Source: Diphasiastrum complanatum
Taxonomy: Eukaryota > Streptophyta > Lycopodiopsida > Lycopodiales > Lycopodiaceae
DNA: 64,000 nucleotides
Direction of reading: 5' to 3'
Assembly (NCBI GenBank): GCA_029204225.1
Contig: CM055092.1
Coordinates: forward strand, 71,645,895-71,709,894
This document shows positions 36,932-47,190 of the stretch, one piece after another. Under the pieces are notes generated by a model. That model was not told where the DNA came from and did no database searches. It saw only the letters and a program-made list of their open reading frames with translations. A program made the position numbers and the translations under genes. Each line of letters opens with the position of its first letter. Position 1 is the stretch's first letter.

Positions 36932-36939
36932 CGAAATTT

Positions 36940-37375
36940 TAGATTGGATCAATTGGAATTCTCTTCCAAGGTGGATAGCAAGATGGCAAGTGGGTGTTCT
37001 ATCCCGGTTTTCAGTTGCTTGTTGCTAAGATCCATTACTCTTGAGATTTTTTGGTGTTTTATGGAGAATTGTCCTAGGAAGCCAATTTGTGATGCTTTTT
37101 TGGAGCTTTCCAATGATTTATGATTCTAGGCTATGTTTTGATCAAAATTGCTTGGTTTTTCATGCTTTTTGGCACAAAATTGATAGTAAAAACCAAAATC
37201 CAGCAAGGTCAAATCAATTAGATGGCTATATTTATGTAAATTGGTTTGCAAGTGTTAGAGAAAGAGTTGCATGTCATGAATTTCCACTTTTTAGTAAAGA
37301 AAAAACCAAAAAATAGCCAAAAATCATGATTTTTGTTTGTTTTTTTCATAAAGTTTGTAGATGCTTGAGTACGTT
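36940..37375 (+). other. Fragment of A-type leader, plus orientation
   Basis: It resembles 2450-2990 of A1 (CTCTTCCAAGG, GCAAGTGGGTG, TTATGGAGAATTGTCCTAGG, TTTTTTGGAGCTTT, AAATCCAGCAAGGTCA). It has no LTR of its own in this orientation, so it was separated by rearrangement. 37376-37741 holds nothing recognisable. Confidence 0.6.
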
Positions 37376-37741
37376 CGTTTGATTAGATCTCCAGTTATCA
37401 TAGGTGACAGACAAATCTATTAAGATGAATGAGTGCTATTTTCTTGCATTTGATACTAGAAACGGGAGCATTTAACTCAAAAGAGTATCTAGGATACTCA
37501 GAGTTGAGTTTTAATCATTTTATATCTTAATAATTCTCCTAGAGATTCTAATTAAATAAATTATCATATCTTAGAATTGGATTCTAAGGATATGAGTTGG
37601 CTGTCAGAGTTTGTGGATGATTTTAGACTGTAATTATTATTATTATTTCTTTAACTTTAATCTACTAAGTTAGGTACTACTTCACTCAGTATTTCATTTT
37701 AGTGCTTTTAGGTGATGTTACTAACTTGTGGTGAGTATAAC

Positions 37742-38219
37742 TGTTATGGCCATATTCAGTTAAGGACCTGGAATAGTCCTAATATGGTAGACCGGCCCTC
37801 CAGTACTTGAGATTATTGGTCGCGCTGAGATTTAATTCCATGCTGAGGCCTGTTTGTGACTAATTACCTTGAGAGGACCCAGACACTCTATTTGAGACAT
37901 ATAGAGTATTGCATGTCTGTGTGACAGATATAGGCAGAAGGACTGCATGAAGAGATGTGATCTATTTATAGTTGACCTGCATGGGTGTTGCATGGTTTTA
38001 TGCACAGGACTCTACTCTCTATATAATGAGGTAGGGATTCTCCCATCGACATATTGGGTTTAGGTTACCAGTTTCTCTCTTCTTCTCTTTCTTCACATGA
38101 CATGGCTTGGGGGCTAGGTCCAGGTTTGATCTAGGATTGGTTGGGCGGTTTGGCTCCATAGTCTCTCTTATTGTGTTCTCCTATCCTCATCTTAGGGGCA
38201 ATCCTTGAGGGTCTTTACA
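37742..38219 (+). repeat. A-type LTR, complete (478 bp)
   Basis: It starts TGTTATGGCC and ends TCTTTACA, with CTCTATATAATGAGG as a TATA-like core near 38013-38027 and CATGGCTTGGGGG near 38102. A primer-binding site follows at 38221. It is the best preserved member of the family here. Confidence 0.85.
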
Positions 38220-38220
38220 T

Positions 38221-38598
38221 TGGTATCAGGGCCCAGCTAAGATGCAGTCTTGGATAGGATGAGACAAGCCTACATCGATTTGGAAGTTGAAGCGCTTAGA
38301 TTTACATCCTGGAAGGAGTGCTATTTTTTCTCAAGGGAATTATGGAGTTGGATTCACAAATTATGGATTAGTGGCATACTTTTCAAAATTATGGTAGAGT
38401 GCACTTCTACATGGGTTTTTGGGTAAAAGATGCTGCGAATTTGTTGGAATCTAGTTGCAATTTCATGATTTCTTGGGGAAGCTTTCAAATGGTGTTGAGT
38501 GCTCTGCAATGACTGATGTGGTTACTTATTTCATTGTTGGATTTTGCTCAGCTAAAATTTGTGAATAGCATGCATCAGTCTACAATGTTCTGAATCTG
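38221..38598 (+). other. Primer-binding site (TGGTATCAGGGCC) and leader of element A3
   Basis: The site at 38221-38233 has one substitution (GGG for GAG). The leader matches the inverted one at 36250-36504. It is cut at 38599 by the end of an element G LTR. Confidence 0.7.
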
Positions 38599-38767
38599 TG
38601 TCATATGCCAACCTTAGCATTCAAACATCTAATCCATTCATTAAACATCAAATTACAACAGAAATACAAGAAATCAAGAAACTAGTCAAAGAATCAAGAA
38701 AAGAGCTAAAATTAACAAAACTTCACCAAATTAGGCAAAGTAAGGTATCTTTATTCATGATTATTGA
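38599..38767 (-). repeat. Distal part of the element G LTR (displaced by inversion)
   Basis: On the plus strand it begins TGTCATATGCC, so the minus strand ends GGCATATGACA. This is the terminal inverted repeat partner of TGTCAT at 42098. Its other end is ATTGA at 38763-38767, the complement of the TCAAT that precedes the H LTR at 42497. It fits as the second half of the G LTR that H split. Confidence 0.65.
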
Positions 38768-39581
38768 TGTAGGGTCGTAGATCTGCGTAGTATAGCCCTC
38801 CCGCCTGTCAACAAGGGTTAGATCACTGGATAGGTACCTAACTATGCATAGATGCTAGTTTTAGTTAGTTTCCTACTTCCTTGCTAACTCTATTAACCAC
38901 TAACACTACTCTCCCTTAACTCTACTCCTCTACTCTAACATTCATCATGATTTGGGTGAAGGAGGGATAGAAAAGGAGAGGAAGAGAGAAGAAAAGAGAG
39001 AAAGAGAGAGAGATGAGATGGAGGTTAGTTCAAATGCTCAATGTCATTGCTTACGAAAAAACCTTAACTAGCATAACCAAAAAGCATGGGAAATGAAGAT
39101 AACAAGCAATCACAACAATAGTATAAGCAAGATTGATTAGCAAATGAGGATGCTTGAGCTCTCAAAATGGTAGAGTCTCCTCCTCTCTATTAAGCATGAA
39201 AATAGTGTACAAATGGTGCCTTTTTATAAAATGGGGAAGGCCCTTGCCCCTCAATCCTATTGACTAATATTCACATTGATCCTATCCATTCATCTTGGAC
39301 CCAACTTGATCCAAGGGTCCACAAAAAGTACATTGGATATCACAAGATTCATGTGAGTCCAAAATTGAACCCAACTCTAAAAAGTAAACTCTAAGTTTAG
39401 AATTGACTTTGGGCCTCAAGTTTTATTTTAATTACAAAGGGCCCAAGTCTATTATTCTATTTACAACTTCACATGCGTGCTCATTGGGCCATGGGCTTAT
39501 ACACATAGGATGTCATGCCCTCGCAGCACATTTTATTGGATGATTTTATATATTCACACTTTGTTGGGAATACCCCCAACA
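38768..39581 (-). repeat. 3' LTR of element H (inverted)
   Basis: An 814-bp LTR reading TGTTGGGGGTATTCCCAACA ... GACCCTACA on the minus strand. It is about 96-97% identical by eye to the plus-strand LTR at 42497-43300, with a few small indels. No primer-binding site lies beyond the 38768 end, so it is the 3' LTR. Its flank is ATTGA. Confidence 0.85.
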
Positions 39582-40290
39582 GGACCCACGACCTGAAGTA
39601 GTGCCGGTCCCTCGGCACTCTGCCGGTTTAGTATAGCGTTTTCATCGCCCGCCTTTGCTGGATCAGGTAGGTAGTGACATCCTCCATGAAGTTGAGGCGG
39701 TCCAGTTTCTTGAAGTCCTTGGGCGTGTGAAGGGACTTGTGGACTCCTCGCAGCCAATCTTGGTCGATCCATGTTTGGAATCTACGTGTCCATGGATTGC
39801 CCAGAAGCGCAACTCGGTAATACACACGAGTGATTGGCAGCTGATCTTCGACTTTGTCTGAAGGTAGCGCCTTATTAACGTCAAAGAATATGGATGGGAG
39901 AAAATTTTCGCATTTAGTCTTGATCCCCAATAGATGTTCTAAGTCCCAGGCGTAAGTGGCTGTCGCGTGGACTGTTGGCTTTGGTCTTGGCTGGTACTGG
40001 CCTGTGCAGCGTCAAAAATCGGTGGCGGTGGAATCACCACGGGGGTGGGCTGGGCCTTCGTGTCCATGAATTTTTGGCACGCCTTGAGGGCTTGCTTGGC
40101 CTGGACGAGCTCGTGAGTTGCGCTTGCCCGATATTTATTGAACTCTATATAGTAGCTATTTAAGGTTTGGCTATATACTTGCACCTGGCGCCGAAGAAGA
40201 TTCATTTCTGATTGAGAAAGCGGCCTTGAGTCTGGTGGTGAGCAGCCAGTACACTGGCACTGATAGGGGATTGTGTTGTATCGGCCCCGA
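39582..40290 (-). pseudogene. Unknown ORF from the 3' internal part of element H
   Basis: The minus strand reads SEMNLLRRQVQVYSQTLNSY, FNKYRASATHELVQAKQALK and a Pro/Gln-rich linker (VIPPPPIFDAAQAS). After a frameshift it continues with LPSIFFDVNKALPSDKVEDQ, WTRRFQTWIDQDWLRGVHKS and LNFMEDVTTYLIQQRRAM. The N-terminal part looks helical. It lies just inside the H 3' LTR. I do not recognise a family; it could be a gag-like or lineage-specific extra protein. Confidence 0.4.
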
Positions 40291-40379
40291 CGACTTGTGA
40301 AATATCGTTGTCATTATCTTTGATCAAGTTCTCATTGGTTGGGTTTGATGGAGTTGGTTAGTTCACGAATAAGGAAGCT

Positions 40380-42097
40380 ATGCCAGTTGTATGGCACAAT
40401 GGAGGGGCTAAGGAATTCCAGAAAGGATTCCACTATCTGACTCAACAGCTTAGACTGGATTCTATCCAGAATGAGGAACAACAAGAAGCAGTCATTGAAG
40501 ATGGCTCTACAGATGAAGCTGTTGAACCCTTCGATGATCAAGATGAATTGGACTTCAATGATGGTGATTATCAAGGTCAAGATCGATTCCAATTTACTAC
40601 TGAGAATCAATTTGAAGCGATAAGCGTGCGGATGAGCAACAACAGGTGCATTGTGGAGCAGAAGACTAGTATGAGCCCATGGATCAATTCTATGATTTTG
40701 AAGAACACAAAAGACAACATCACCATGGTGTAGAACAACATTTCGATCATAATGAATATGATAATGTTGATTATGAGATTTATGAAGATGCCTATGAAAG
40801 TGAAGAAATTGACAACAATGAATGGGGTTCTCTCTATGCCACTACAGGTATGACTAGTCCTTCTTTGATGGGAACATCATTTGCCGATGCAAATGATTTT
40901 AAGGAGGGAAGGAATATTATTGTGGCAAGTGGAGCGACAATTTCTAGTCCCTATGTCACAGTGGCAAGTGGAGCGACAATTTCCAATCCCCATGTCAATT
41001 TTGTGGGAAGTCTAACGCCATCAACTCAACAACAATGGGGCAGTATTCATGAAAGATCAAATAATAATGTAGACCTTACTACCAGTAAAGTGACTGGTGG
41101 AACAAAGGAAATATTAGGTACACTTTTAACTGCCATACAGGATAGTACTTAATAAACGAAATAAACAGGACAACAATTACAAGAAAGGTCAGAGCGAAGA
41201 TGGGAAAAAAATGTACAACAAGATGGTCGCTCGTTTTGACTCTATCTTGCAATCGGCTGGTGTTCCACAACAGCCAATTGATATTCAAACTACTAATCCT
41301 GAATTGTGTACCACTGTTGATGTCTATGAAACAACGTTTCCTCTAGTCCAACGGCAAAATTCCAAGCCAAAGGCAGATATCGACGAGATGTTTTGAGCAA
41401 ACAAGATCATGAATCTTTTGATGAAGCTGATGATTGCAAGGAAGAAAGCATAATTCTTGATATCGAACTACCTTCCACGGAGGCAAATCAATATCAGCAA
41501 AGCACCAATGGACAAGTGAATGAAAACCAATTTGATAATCCAGATCAAATCTTGTTCGATAGCTGTAATGATCAGGTCAAAAGTCAAAATAAAGAGATAT
41601 ATTATGAGCAAAACGAATTTCTATAGTTGCAGCTAACAAATCATGGAGTACAATCCAATCATCGGGAATTATATTCTACTCCACAAATGGATTAATTTTT
41701 GAGTATGAATCAACTGAGTGGTATAACACTGATACAAAATTCAAATACCAATACAACAATGAGCTTTTTGATGATGAAATTGGTGCAACTTGAGGCTTTC
41801 TTGTGTTTCATCAATCTCTTCTTCAGTGATTTTATCAAATCAATAGGATCAGTTGTAGATCAAAGGTTCTTTATGAAGAATTCTTGTTGCAACCTTATTC
41901 TACAACAATAAGCAGAGGTAGCAAAATCTGATGAATGGTAGATGGCTACTGACAAGAATAATACAAGAAAAGATGTTTCTTATTCAAGATGGCCACATAT
42001 GATTTGATTACCGCCAAAGGATTCGTGAAGCATGGCACTCAACAAAGAGCTACATGGTCTTCATTTTTTAGGGCAAAAATGCTTAAAGTAGGGGGAG
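40380..42097 (+). pseudogene. Acidic Asn/Gln-rich ORF of element G, upstream of its 3' LTR
   Basis: A chain of open frames (40380-40733, 40679-41152, 41211-41396, 41393-41626) reads as one decayed protein of about 400-450 residues. It is rich in Asp, Glu, Asn and Gln (DGSTDEAVEPFDDQDELDF, HFDHNEYDNVDYEIYEDAYE, VARFDSILQSAGVPQQPIDI, KADIDEMF). It shows no protease, RT or integrase motif. It is followed by the purine tract AAAGTAGGGGGAG and the G LTR, so it occupies the 3'-most coding position of G. Family and function are unknown. Confidence 0.45.
40922..40999 (+). repeat. 39-bp in-frame tandem repeat (2 copies)
   Basis: Two copies encode VASGATISSPYVT and VASGATISNPHVN. The length is a multiple of three and the frame is kept, so the repeat arose while the ORF was coding. 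Confidence 0.9.
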
Positions 42098-42496
42098 TGT
42101 CATGTGTTGCATGTAATTAGCCCATGAGCTTACTAATTAATTGCCAAATATGGCCATGGAGCTAAAGTAGACTAGAATTAGTGACTAGGACAGTTAATAA
42201 GGTGGCTCGAACAACCTCGCTATATTTGTGAATAGCGAACTTGTAATGATGGTTATAAGGCCCAAATTAGCCAAATAAGGCCCCAAACTTATAGTAGAGG
42301 CACAAACGACCACTATAAATAGCTGAGGTCATGCTAAATTTGAGGCTATTGTTCATTTTGTAATTTTGAGTTTTAAGAGATCTTGGAGCTCCTCTTTGAG
42401 AGCTTTCTTGATGAAGAAAGTGGTTCATGTGCCTAAAATCACATGAGAGCTATGATCATGCTCTAGAATCAGGCCCCTATCTTGTGAATGATCAAT
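42098..42496 (+). repeat. Proximal part of the element G LTR
   Basis: It starts TGTCATGTGTTGC after the purine tract AAAGTAGGGGGAG and contains a TATA box (CCACTATAAATAGC, about 42311-42324). It ends at TCAAT (42492-42496), where the H LTR is inserted. The missing end matches 38599-38767 in inverted form. Confidence 0.75.
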
Positions 42497-43300
42497 TGTT
42501 GGGGGTATTCCCAACAAAGTGTAAATATATAAAATCATCCAATAAAATGTGTTGCGAGGGCATGACATCCTGTGTGTATAAGCCCATGGCCCAATGAGCA
42601 CACAAGTGAAGCTGTAAATAAAATAATAGACTTGGGCCCTTTGTAATTAAAATAAAACTTGAGGCCCAACGTCAATTCTAAACTTAGAGTTTACTTTTTA
42701 AAGTTGGGTCCAATTCTGGACTCACATGAATCTTGTGATATCCAATGTACTTTTTGTGGACCCTTGGATCAAGTTGGGTCCAAGATGAATGGATAGGATC
42801 AATGTGAATATTAGCCAATAGGATTGAGGGGCAAGGGCCTTCCCCATTTTATAAAAAGGCACCATTTGTACACTATTTTCATACTTAATAGAGAGGAGGA
42901 GACTCTACCATTTTGAGAGCTCAAGCATCCTCATTTGCTAATCAATCTTGCTTATGCTATTGTTGTGATTGCTTGTTATTTTCATTTCCCATGCTTTTTG
43001 GTTATGCTTGTTAAGGTTTTTCCATAAGCAATGACATTGAGCATTTGAGCTAACTTCCATCTCATCTCTCTTCTCTTCTCTCTTCCTCTCCTTTTCTATC
43101 CCTCTCCTTCACCCAAATAATGATGAATGTTAGAGTAGAGGAGTAGAGTCAAGGGAGAGTAGTGTTAGTGGTGAATAGAGTTAGGGAGGAAGTAGGAAAC
43201 TAACTAAAATTAGCATCTATGCATAGTTAGGTACCTATCCAGTGATCTAACCCTTGTTGACAGGCGGGAGGGCTATACTACGCAGATCTATGACCCTACA
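42497..43300 (+). repeat. 5' LTR of element H
   Basis: An 804-bp LTR, TGTTGGGGGTATTCCC ... GACCCTACA, with a TATA-like TTTTATAAAAAGG near 42847, followed by a primer-binding site. Its inverted partner is at 38768-39581. Confidence 0.9.
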
Positions 43301-43301
43301 G

Positions 43302-43316
43302 TGGCGTCGTTGTCGG
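43302..43316 (+). other. Primer-binding site of element H
   Basis: TGGCGTCGTTGTCGG, one base after the LTR. It resembles the TGGCGCCGTTGCCGG class of plant gypsy primer sites, with two C-to-T changes that would suit methylation decay. Confidence 0.8.
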
Positions 43317-44632
43317 AGATAGGTTTCCACTAACTAGTTTAGCTGCATTTTAGCTATTTTCTTGCTTTTTAGAGTAGGTTTAGGTAGATTTTTTTGGTGT
43401 TTAGAGTTAGTTTTCTGTATTTTTTTGTGTTTGGACTGTTCGCAGCTAACGAAGGAGGTGTGAGAGGGTAGCGGAGGCCCTGAACAGCCTCTAAGGGCTT
43501 GAAACCCAAACCAACCAGCCAAGAACCCAAAAAACACACCAATCTGCAATTTTCGAGGGAAAAAGAGCCTAAAATCTCATTAGATTTTTATATCTCTAGA
43601 ATCAGTGTGAATTAATTCTTGCATGACTGGCAGCAACTCCATGGTATTGTCCTAGACCTGCATAGAAGCCTGCAAGAGTTAGTTCCAAGCATATTGTAAA
43701 AATCAAAGAAAAATCATAAAAATTTCAAAAAAAGCCCCTTGAAAAAATCCAAAAAAATTCAAATCTTCATAAGAACTCTTGCAGAGCCCTCTGAAGTTCC
43801 ATCTCAGTGAGACCAGGACACAGAGAAGCTTGTGAGAGCTAGTTTGATGTCTAAGTGCCTGTGCGAGAGTTCCCAGTGAAAAAAAGACGGGAAAGTACCA
43901 ATAAACCCTCCCAGACAGCAAAATTTTCAGTTCCAGTGGTCAAGAACTCTCGCAGAGGATCCTGAAGTTCCATCTCAGTGAGACCATGACACAGAAGAGC
44001 TTGTGAGAGTTAGTTTGATTCCAGTGAGCAGAAAATTGGGTTTAAGTGCTAAAAAATCACTAAAAAATGAAGATCCAGCAAATCCTTCCAGTAAGAACTC
44101 TTGCAGACCCTCTCAATCGATTCAGAATGTCAATTTACATCAATGATGAAGCCTGCAAGAGTTAGTTTTGAGATTTGGTGAAGATGAAACCAAAAAAGTG
44201 GTTTTGAACCCTTGTAGACAGTAAAATTTTCACTTCTTGCAAGAGTAACTCTTGCAAAGAATTCTATAGTGAGATCTGACCCAGATCCAGCTACTGTGAG
44301 CCTTGGGAGAGCTACTTCCCAGAGACCAGAGAGATATCAGGTTTCTTATCTACAAAAACAGCTAAAGAACACTCGCACAGCCAACCATCGCACAAGAAAA
44401 CCCTCGCAGACCAGATCAATGGAAAGATCTGCATCAGATCCAGCTACTGTCAAAATCTCAAGTCAATCAATGCAAGAAGTAAAAAGTTATCAAAGGAAAA
44501 CCATTGTAAAAGGCCTAAAATTCACTTCCGGTCGATCAGATCGATCAGATCCTTGAGATCTAGACAACATCCTACTGTATAAGCTAGATCCAATCACTTT
44601 GGAACCCACCATCGGATGAATCTAAGATCGGG
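43317..44632 (+). other. Leader of element H with internal repeats
   Basis: No long ORF. A unit of about 170 bp is present twice (43768-43850 and 43943-44020: GAACTCT-GCAGAG, CTGAAGTTCCATCTCAGTGA, GACACAGA-AGCTTGTGAGAG). Shorter echoes of AACTCTTGCAGA and CCTGCAAGAGTTAGTT occur at about 43670, 44096, 44150 and 44250. The location between primer site and gag suggests packaging or structural RNA elements. That is inference. Confidence 0.6.
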
Positions 44633-46120
44633 ATGATCAATAGCACGAAGGCTAGCAAATCAAACACCACACCTTCCCAGATTAGCAGCCGTGCAACAAG
44701 AGGCAGAACCAAAACCAGCACCAATGGATCCCATGGGCCAACCCGTACCTGTCGCTCTCTTGCAAGCAGTCCAGAAAGCACCATGGATGGAAATACCAAA
44801 ATACGACGGATGATCAGATCCCATCCGATTCCTCCAGATCTACGAGCAAGCCTGTGAATCTACGGTGAACGGACACCTACAGAGAAGCTGATGATGTTTA
44901 CCATGTCCTTATTGGTAGTGGCTCATGATTGGTTTTTCAACCTGTCAGAGGAAGAAAAATCTACCTGGGAAGCGGTTAAAGCGGCTCTCATTACGCGCTT
45001 TAAACCAAGAAAATTCCTGGAAGACCCATTCCTCCTGCTTAGTCAAAATGGGAAAACGATAAAGGGTCAGGGACTATATTAAGCGGGTTTGCAGTGCAGT
45101 CCTAACTCCAGATCATGCGATGATCATGTGGTTCCTAGCCGAACTACCACGAAGCATCAGAAGAGAACTGAAATGACGGGACCAGTACGCTACTCTGCAA
45201 GAAGCTATGGAAGATGCCATCAGGGAAGAGGATGAGAGATTTGACGACGAATATCCATCCACCCACACCCCTACTCCCTCGTTAGCATCATCATCATCAA
45301 CCGCATCTGCTCTATTTACAGAACTGCTATTGGAACAAATGACGAAATTACACAAACAACAGATGGAGCAACTTACGGCACAGTTTGACCAGAAACTGAA
45401 GGCCTTACAGGGAGCTGTAGCAGTAATGCCACATCAACGAGAACCAAACCAGCTGCAGGATCCAAGACGGGAAAATGTATGGTGTTCAGTGTGCACGCAA
45501 AACCATACAACGAAGGAGTGTCCAGTCCTAAAGCAAAATCTGAGATTGACACATAGATTCTGCCATCTGTGCAATGCAACATCGCACGATACGACATTTT
45601 GCCCGTTCAACCCCCAGATTGTTCAACAGAAGAGAAGTCCTTATCAGACTTCTTATCCTTACCATCAAGGGGCACCCAACGCGGCACCAAGGTACGGCGC
45701 ACCAAATCAACGACAATGTATGGCCTTACATGCTCCACCTGGGCCAACCAATCAACAAGTGGCCCATGTAAACCTGACAGCAGCAGACCCAAAGATGCAA
45801 ATCAACCTGAGCAGCAGCAATGGTACAGACCGGATGAACCATTTATGGATCCTGCCATAAATGAATATGTTGTGGCCTATGCAGCTCAAACTCACTGTCA
45901 AGGCAAAAGAAATTACGGCTGCTACGGATGCGACGAAGGACACAGAATTGCGGAATGTCCCTGCAAGGGACAATATACATCCTTCTGTCGAGAATGCGAT
46001 TATGGGCACTGTTACAAGAATTGTCCATTTAAACGTGGAAGCAGTACACCTCTTAACTTCATTGCAATACAGCAACCAACAGTTCCAGCAGGGATGCCAT
46101 CGGAAGGATGACAATTCCAC
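44633..46120 (+). pseudogene. Element H gag with four zinc knuckles
   Basis: An N-terminal Ser/Thr/Arg-rich region is followed by the gypsy Gag core (WFFNLSEEEKSTWEAVKAAL, ITRFKPRKFLEDPF, then KRVCSAVLTPDHAMIMWFLA after a shift near 45070). After a stop at about 45175 comes an acidic/coiled segment (MEDAIREEDERFDDEYP, LLLEQMTKLHKQQMEQLTAQ). Four Cys-His knuckles follow: CSVCTQNHTTKEC, CHLCNATSHDTTFC, CYGCDEGHRIAEC and CRECDYGHCYKNC. Three have CX2CX3HX4C spacing and one CX2CX4HX4C. A frameshift near 45790 separates the second and third. No pol follows. Confidence 0.75.
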
Positions 46121-46429
46121 GCTCCTATGTTAGCTGTTACGTGAGCGTAGAAGAGAAAGGAAGTGGCTCCCTCACCACAACCATCGGTCACTGACGACCA
46201 ACCCTCAACTTTCGCGCCATATCCGAATGTGAGGGAAGAAAGAAGTCAGTACCAGAAAATAAGACACTGGGTACAGAAGGCACAAGTGGAGAATGATTGA
46301 CGAATCATAGTTCAAATTCTAGTTATACTTGATCGGTTAAAAGAAGGATTACCTACAAGATCAGAAGATCAGTTAAGATATCTATTCATATTCTCATAGC
46401 ATTCTCCTCGGAGAGGTAATCACCTTGAT
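46121..46429. other. Short unassigned stretch, candidate inversion breakpoint zone
   Basis: Between H gag and the next integrase scrap there is no readable motif. By position it should hold the right breakpoint of the inversion proposed for 40.2-46.7 kb. Confidence 0.35.
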
Positions 46430-46690
46430 GGAGATTGGGTTACAATAAGCATTTGGCTACCGGGTATAGCCCGTGCATGCTTACGTGTAGTTTTAAACCT
46501 ATATCACCCATTGCGGTAGAGTCTCGAACGTTCAAGTTTCAAAAGGTAGCGGATTTCCTACATGATATGCAGGAAATGCTACGGATTGCACGGGAGAATG
46601 TCTAGTGTACCCAGGATGGGGATCGACATTATGCAAGTCTGAAAAGGTCACCGAGAGACTTCCAAGTGGGGGATTGGGTACCAGCAAGCA
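46430..46690 (+). pseudogene. Gypsy integrase C-terminal fragment
   Basis: The reading KVADFLHDMQEMLRIARENV, a stop, DRHYASLKRSPRDFQVGDWV is the conserved end of gypsy integrase (helical QK..Q segment then GDWV). It is preceded by weaker ESRTFKFQ-type text. It joins B2 gag at about 46704 without a linker, so the order (integrase end before gag) implies a rearrangement. Confidence 0.7.
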
Positions 46691-46703
46691 TTATTAATCG
46701 TGA

Positions 46704-47190
46704 GTTTAGACTCTTATATCCAGGAATTCATGGACCTATGGAATAGGGTTCCATCATTCGATGCCAAGTTGGCATTATGGCAGTTTGTCTTAGATTTGCC
46801 AGTCGACTATCAGAACGAATGCAAGTGAAATGTGCTTCAAAGCCTCAAGGATGCGTTTCGGATTGCAAAAGCATATGATTCCATAGTGGCATCCAGGAAG
46901 CAATTTGCGCAAATTCCAACCACTTTGAAAACCAAGAAGGGTAAGAAGCGCGGTCCAGACCAAGCAAAATACTTTGACGAACTAGATCAAGCAGCATCGG
47001 AACCCAAGAAGCCAAAGAGAAAGAGATTCAAAAAATCTATGTCCCGAGAAAAGGCTAAAAGAGAGAACTTATGTTTTGTCTGTAAAAAGTCTGGACATAT
47101 AATGAAATTTTGTCCAGACAGGAAGAAAGGGTCTGCTCACATGATTGAAATCCTAGGAGCAATGATAAGACTTTGGAAATTAACCTGATT
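46704..47190 (+). pseudogene. A/B-family gag fragment, copy B2
   Basis: It starts at the same point as the shared segment in A1 (PGIHGPMEW / FDAKLALWQFVLDLPVDYQN). It continues through SLKDAFRIAKAYDSIVASRK and GPDQAKYFDELDQA to a complete knuckle, CFVCKKSGHIMKFC. One stop lies near 46829. B2 keeps the zinc knuckle that A1 lost. Confidence 0.85.

Noticed and set aside
44269-44556. 95-codon ORF in the H leader
   Set aside because: It consists of leader repeat text, lies before the gag start and has no domain.
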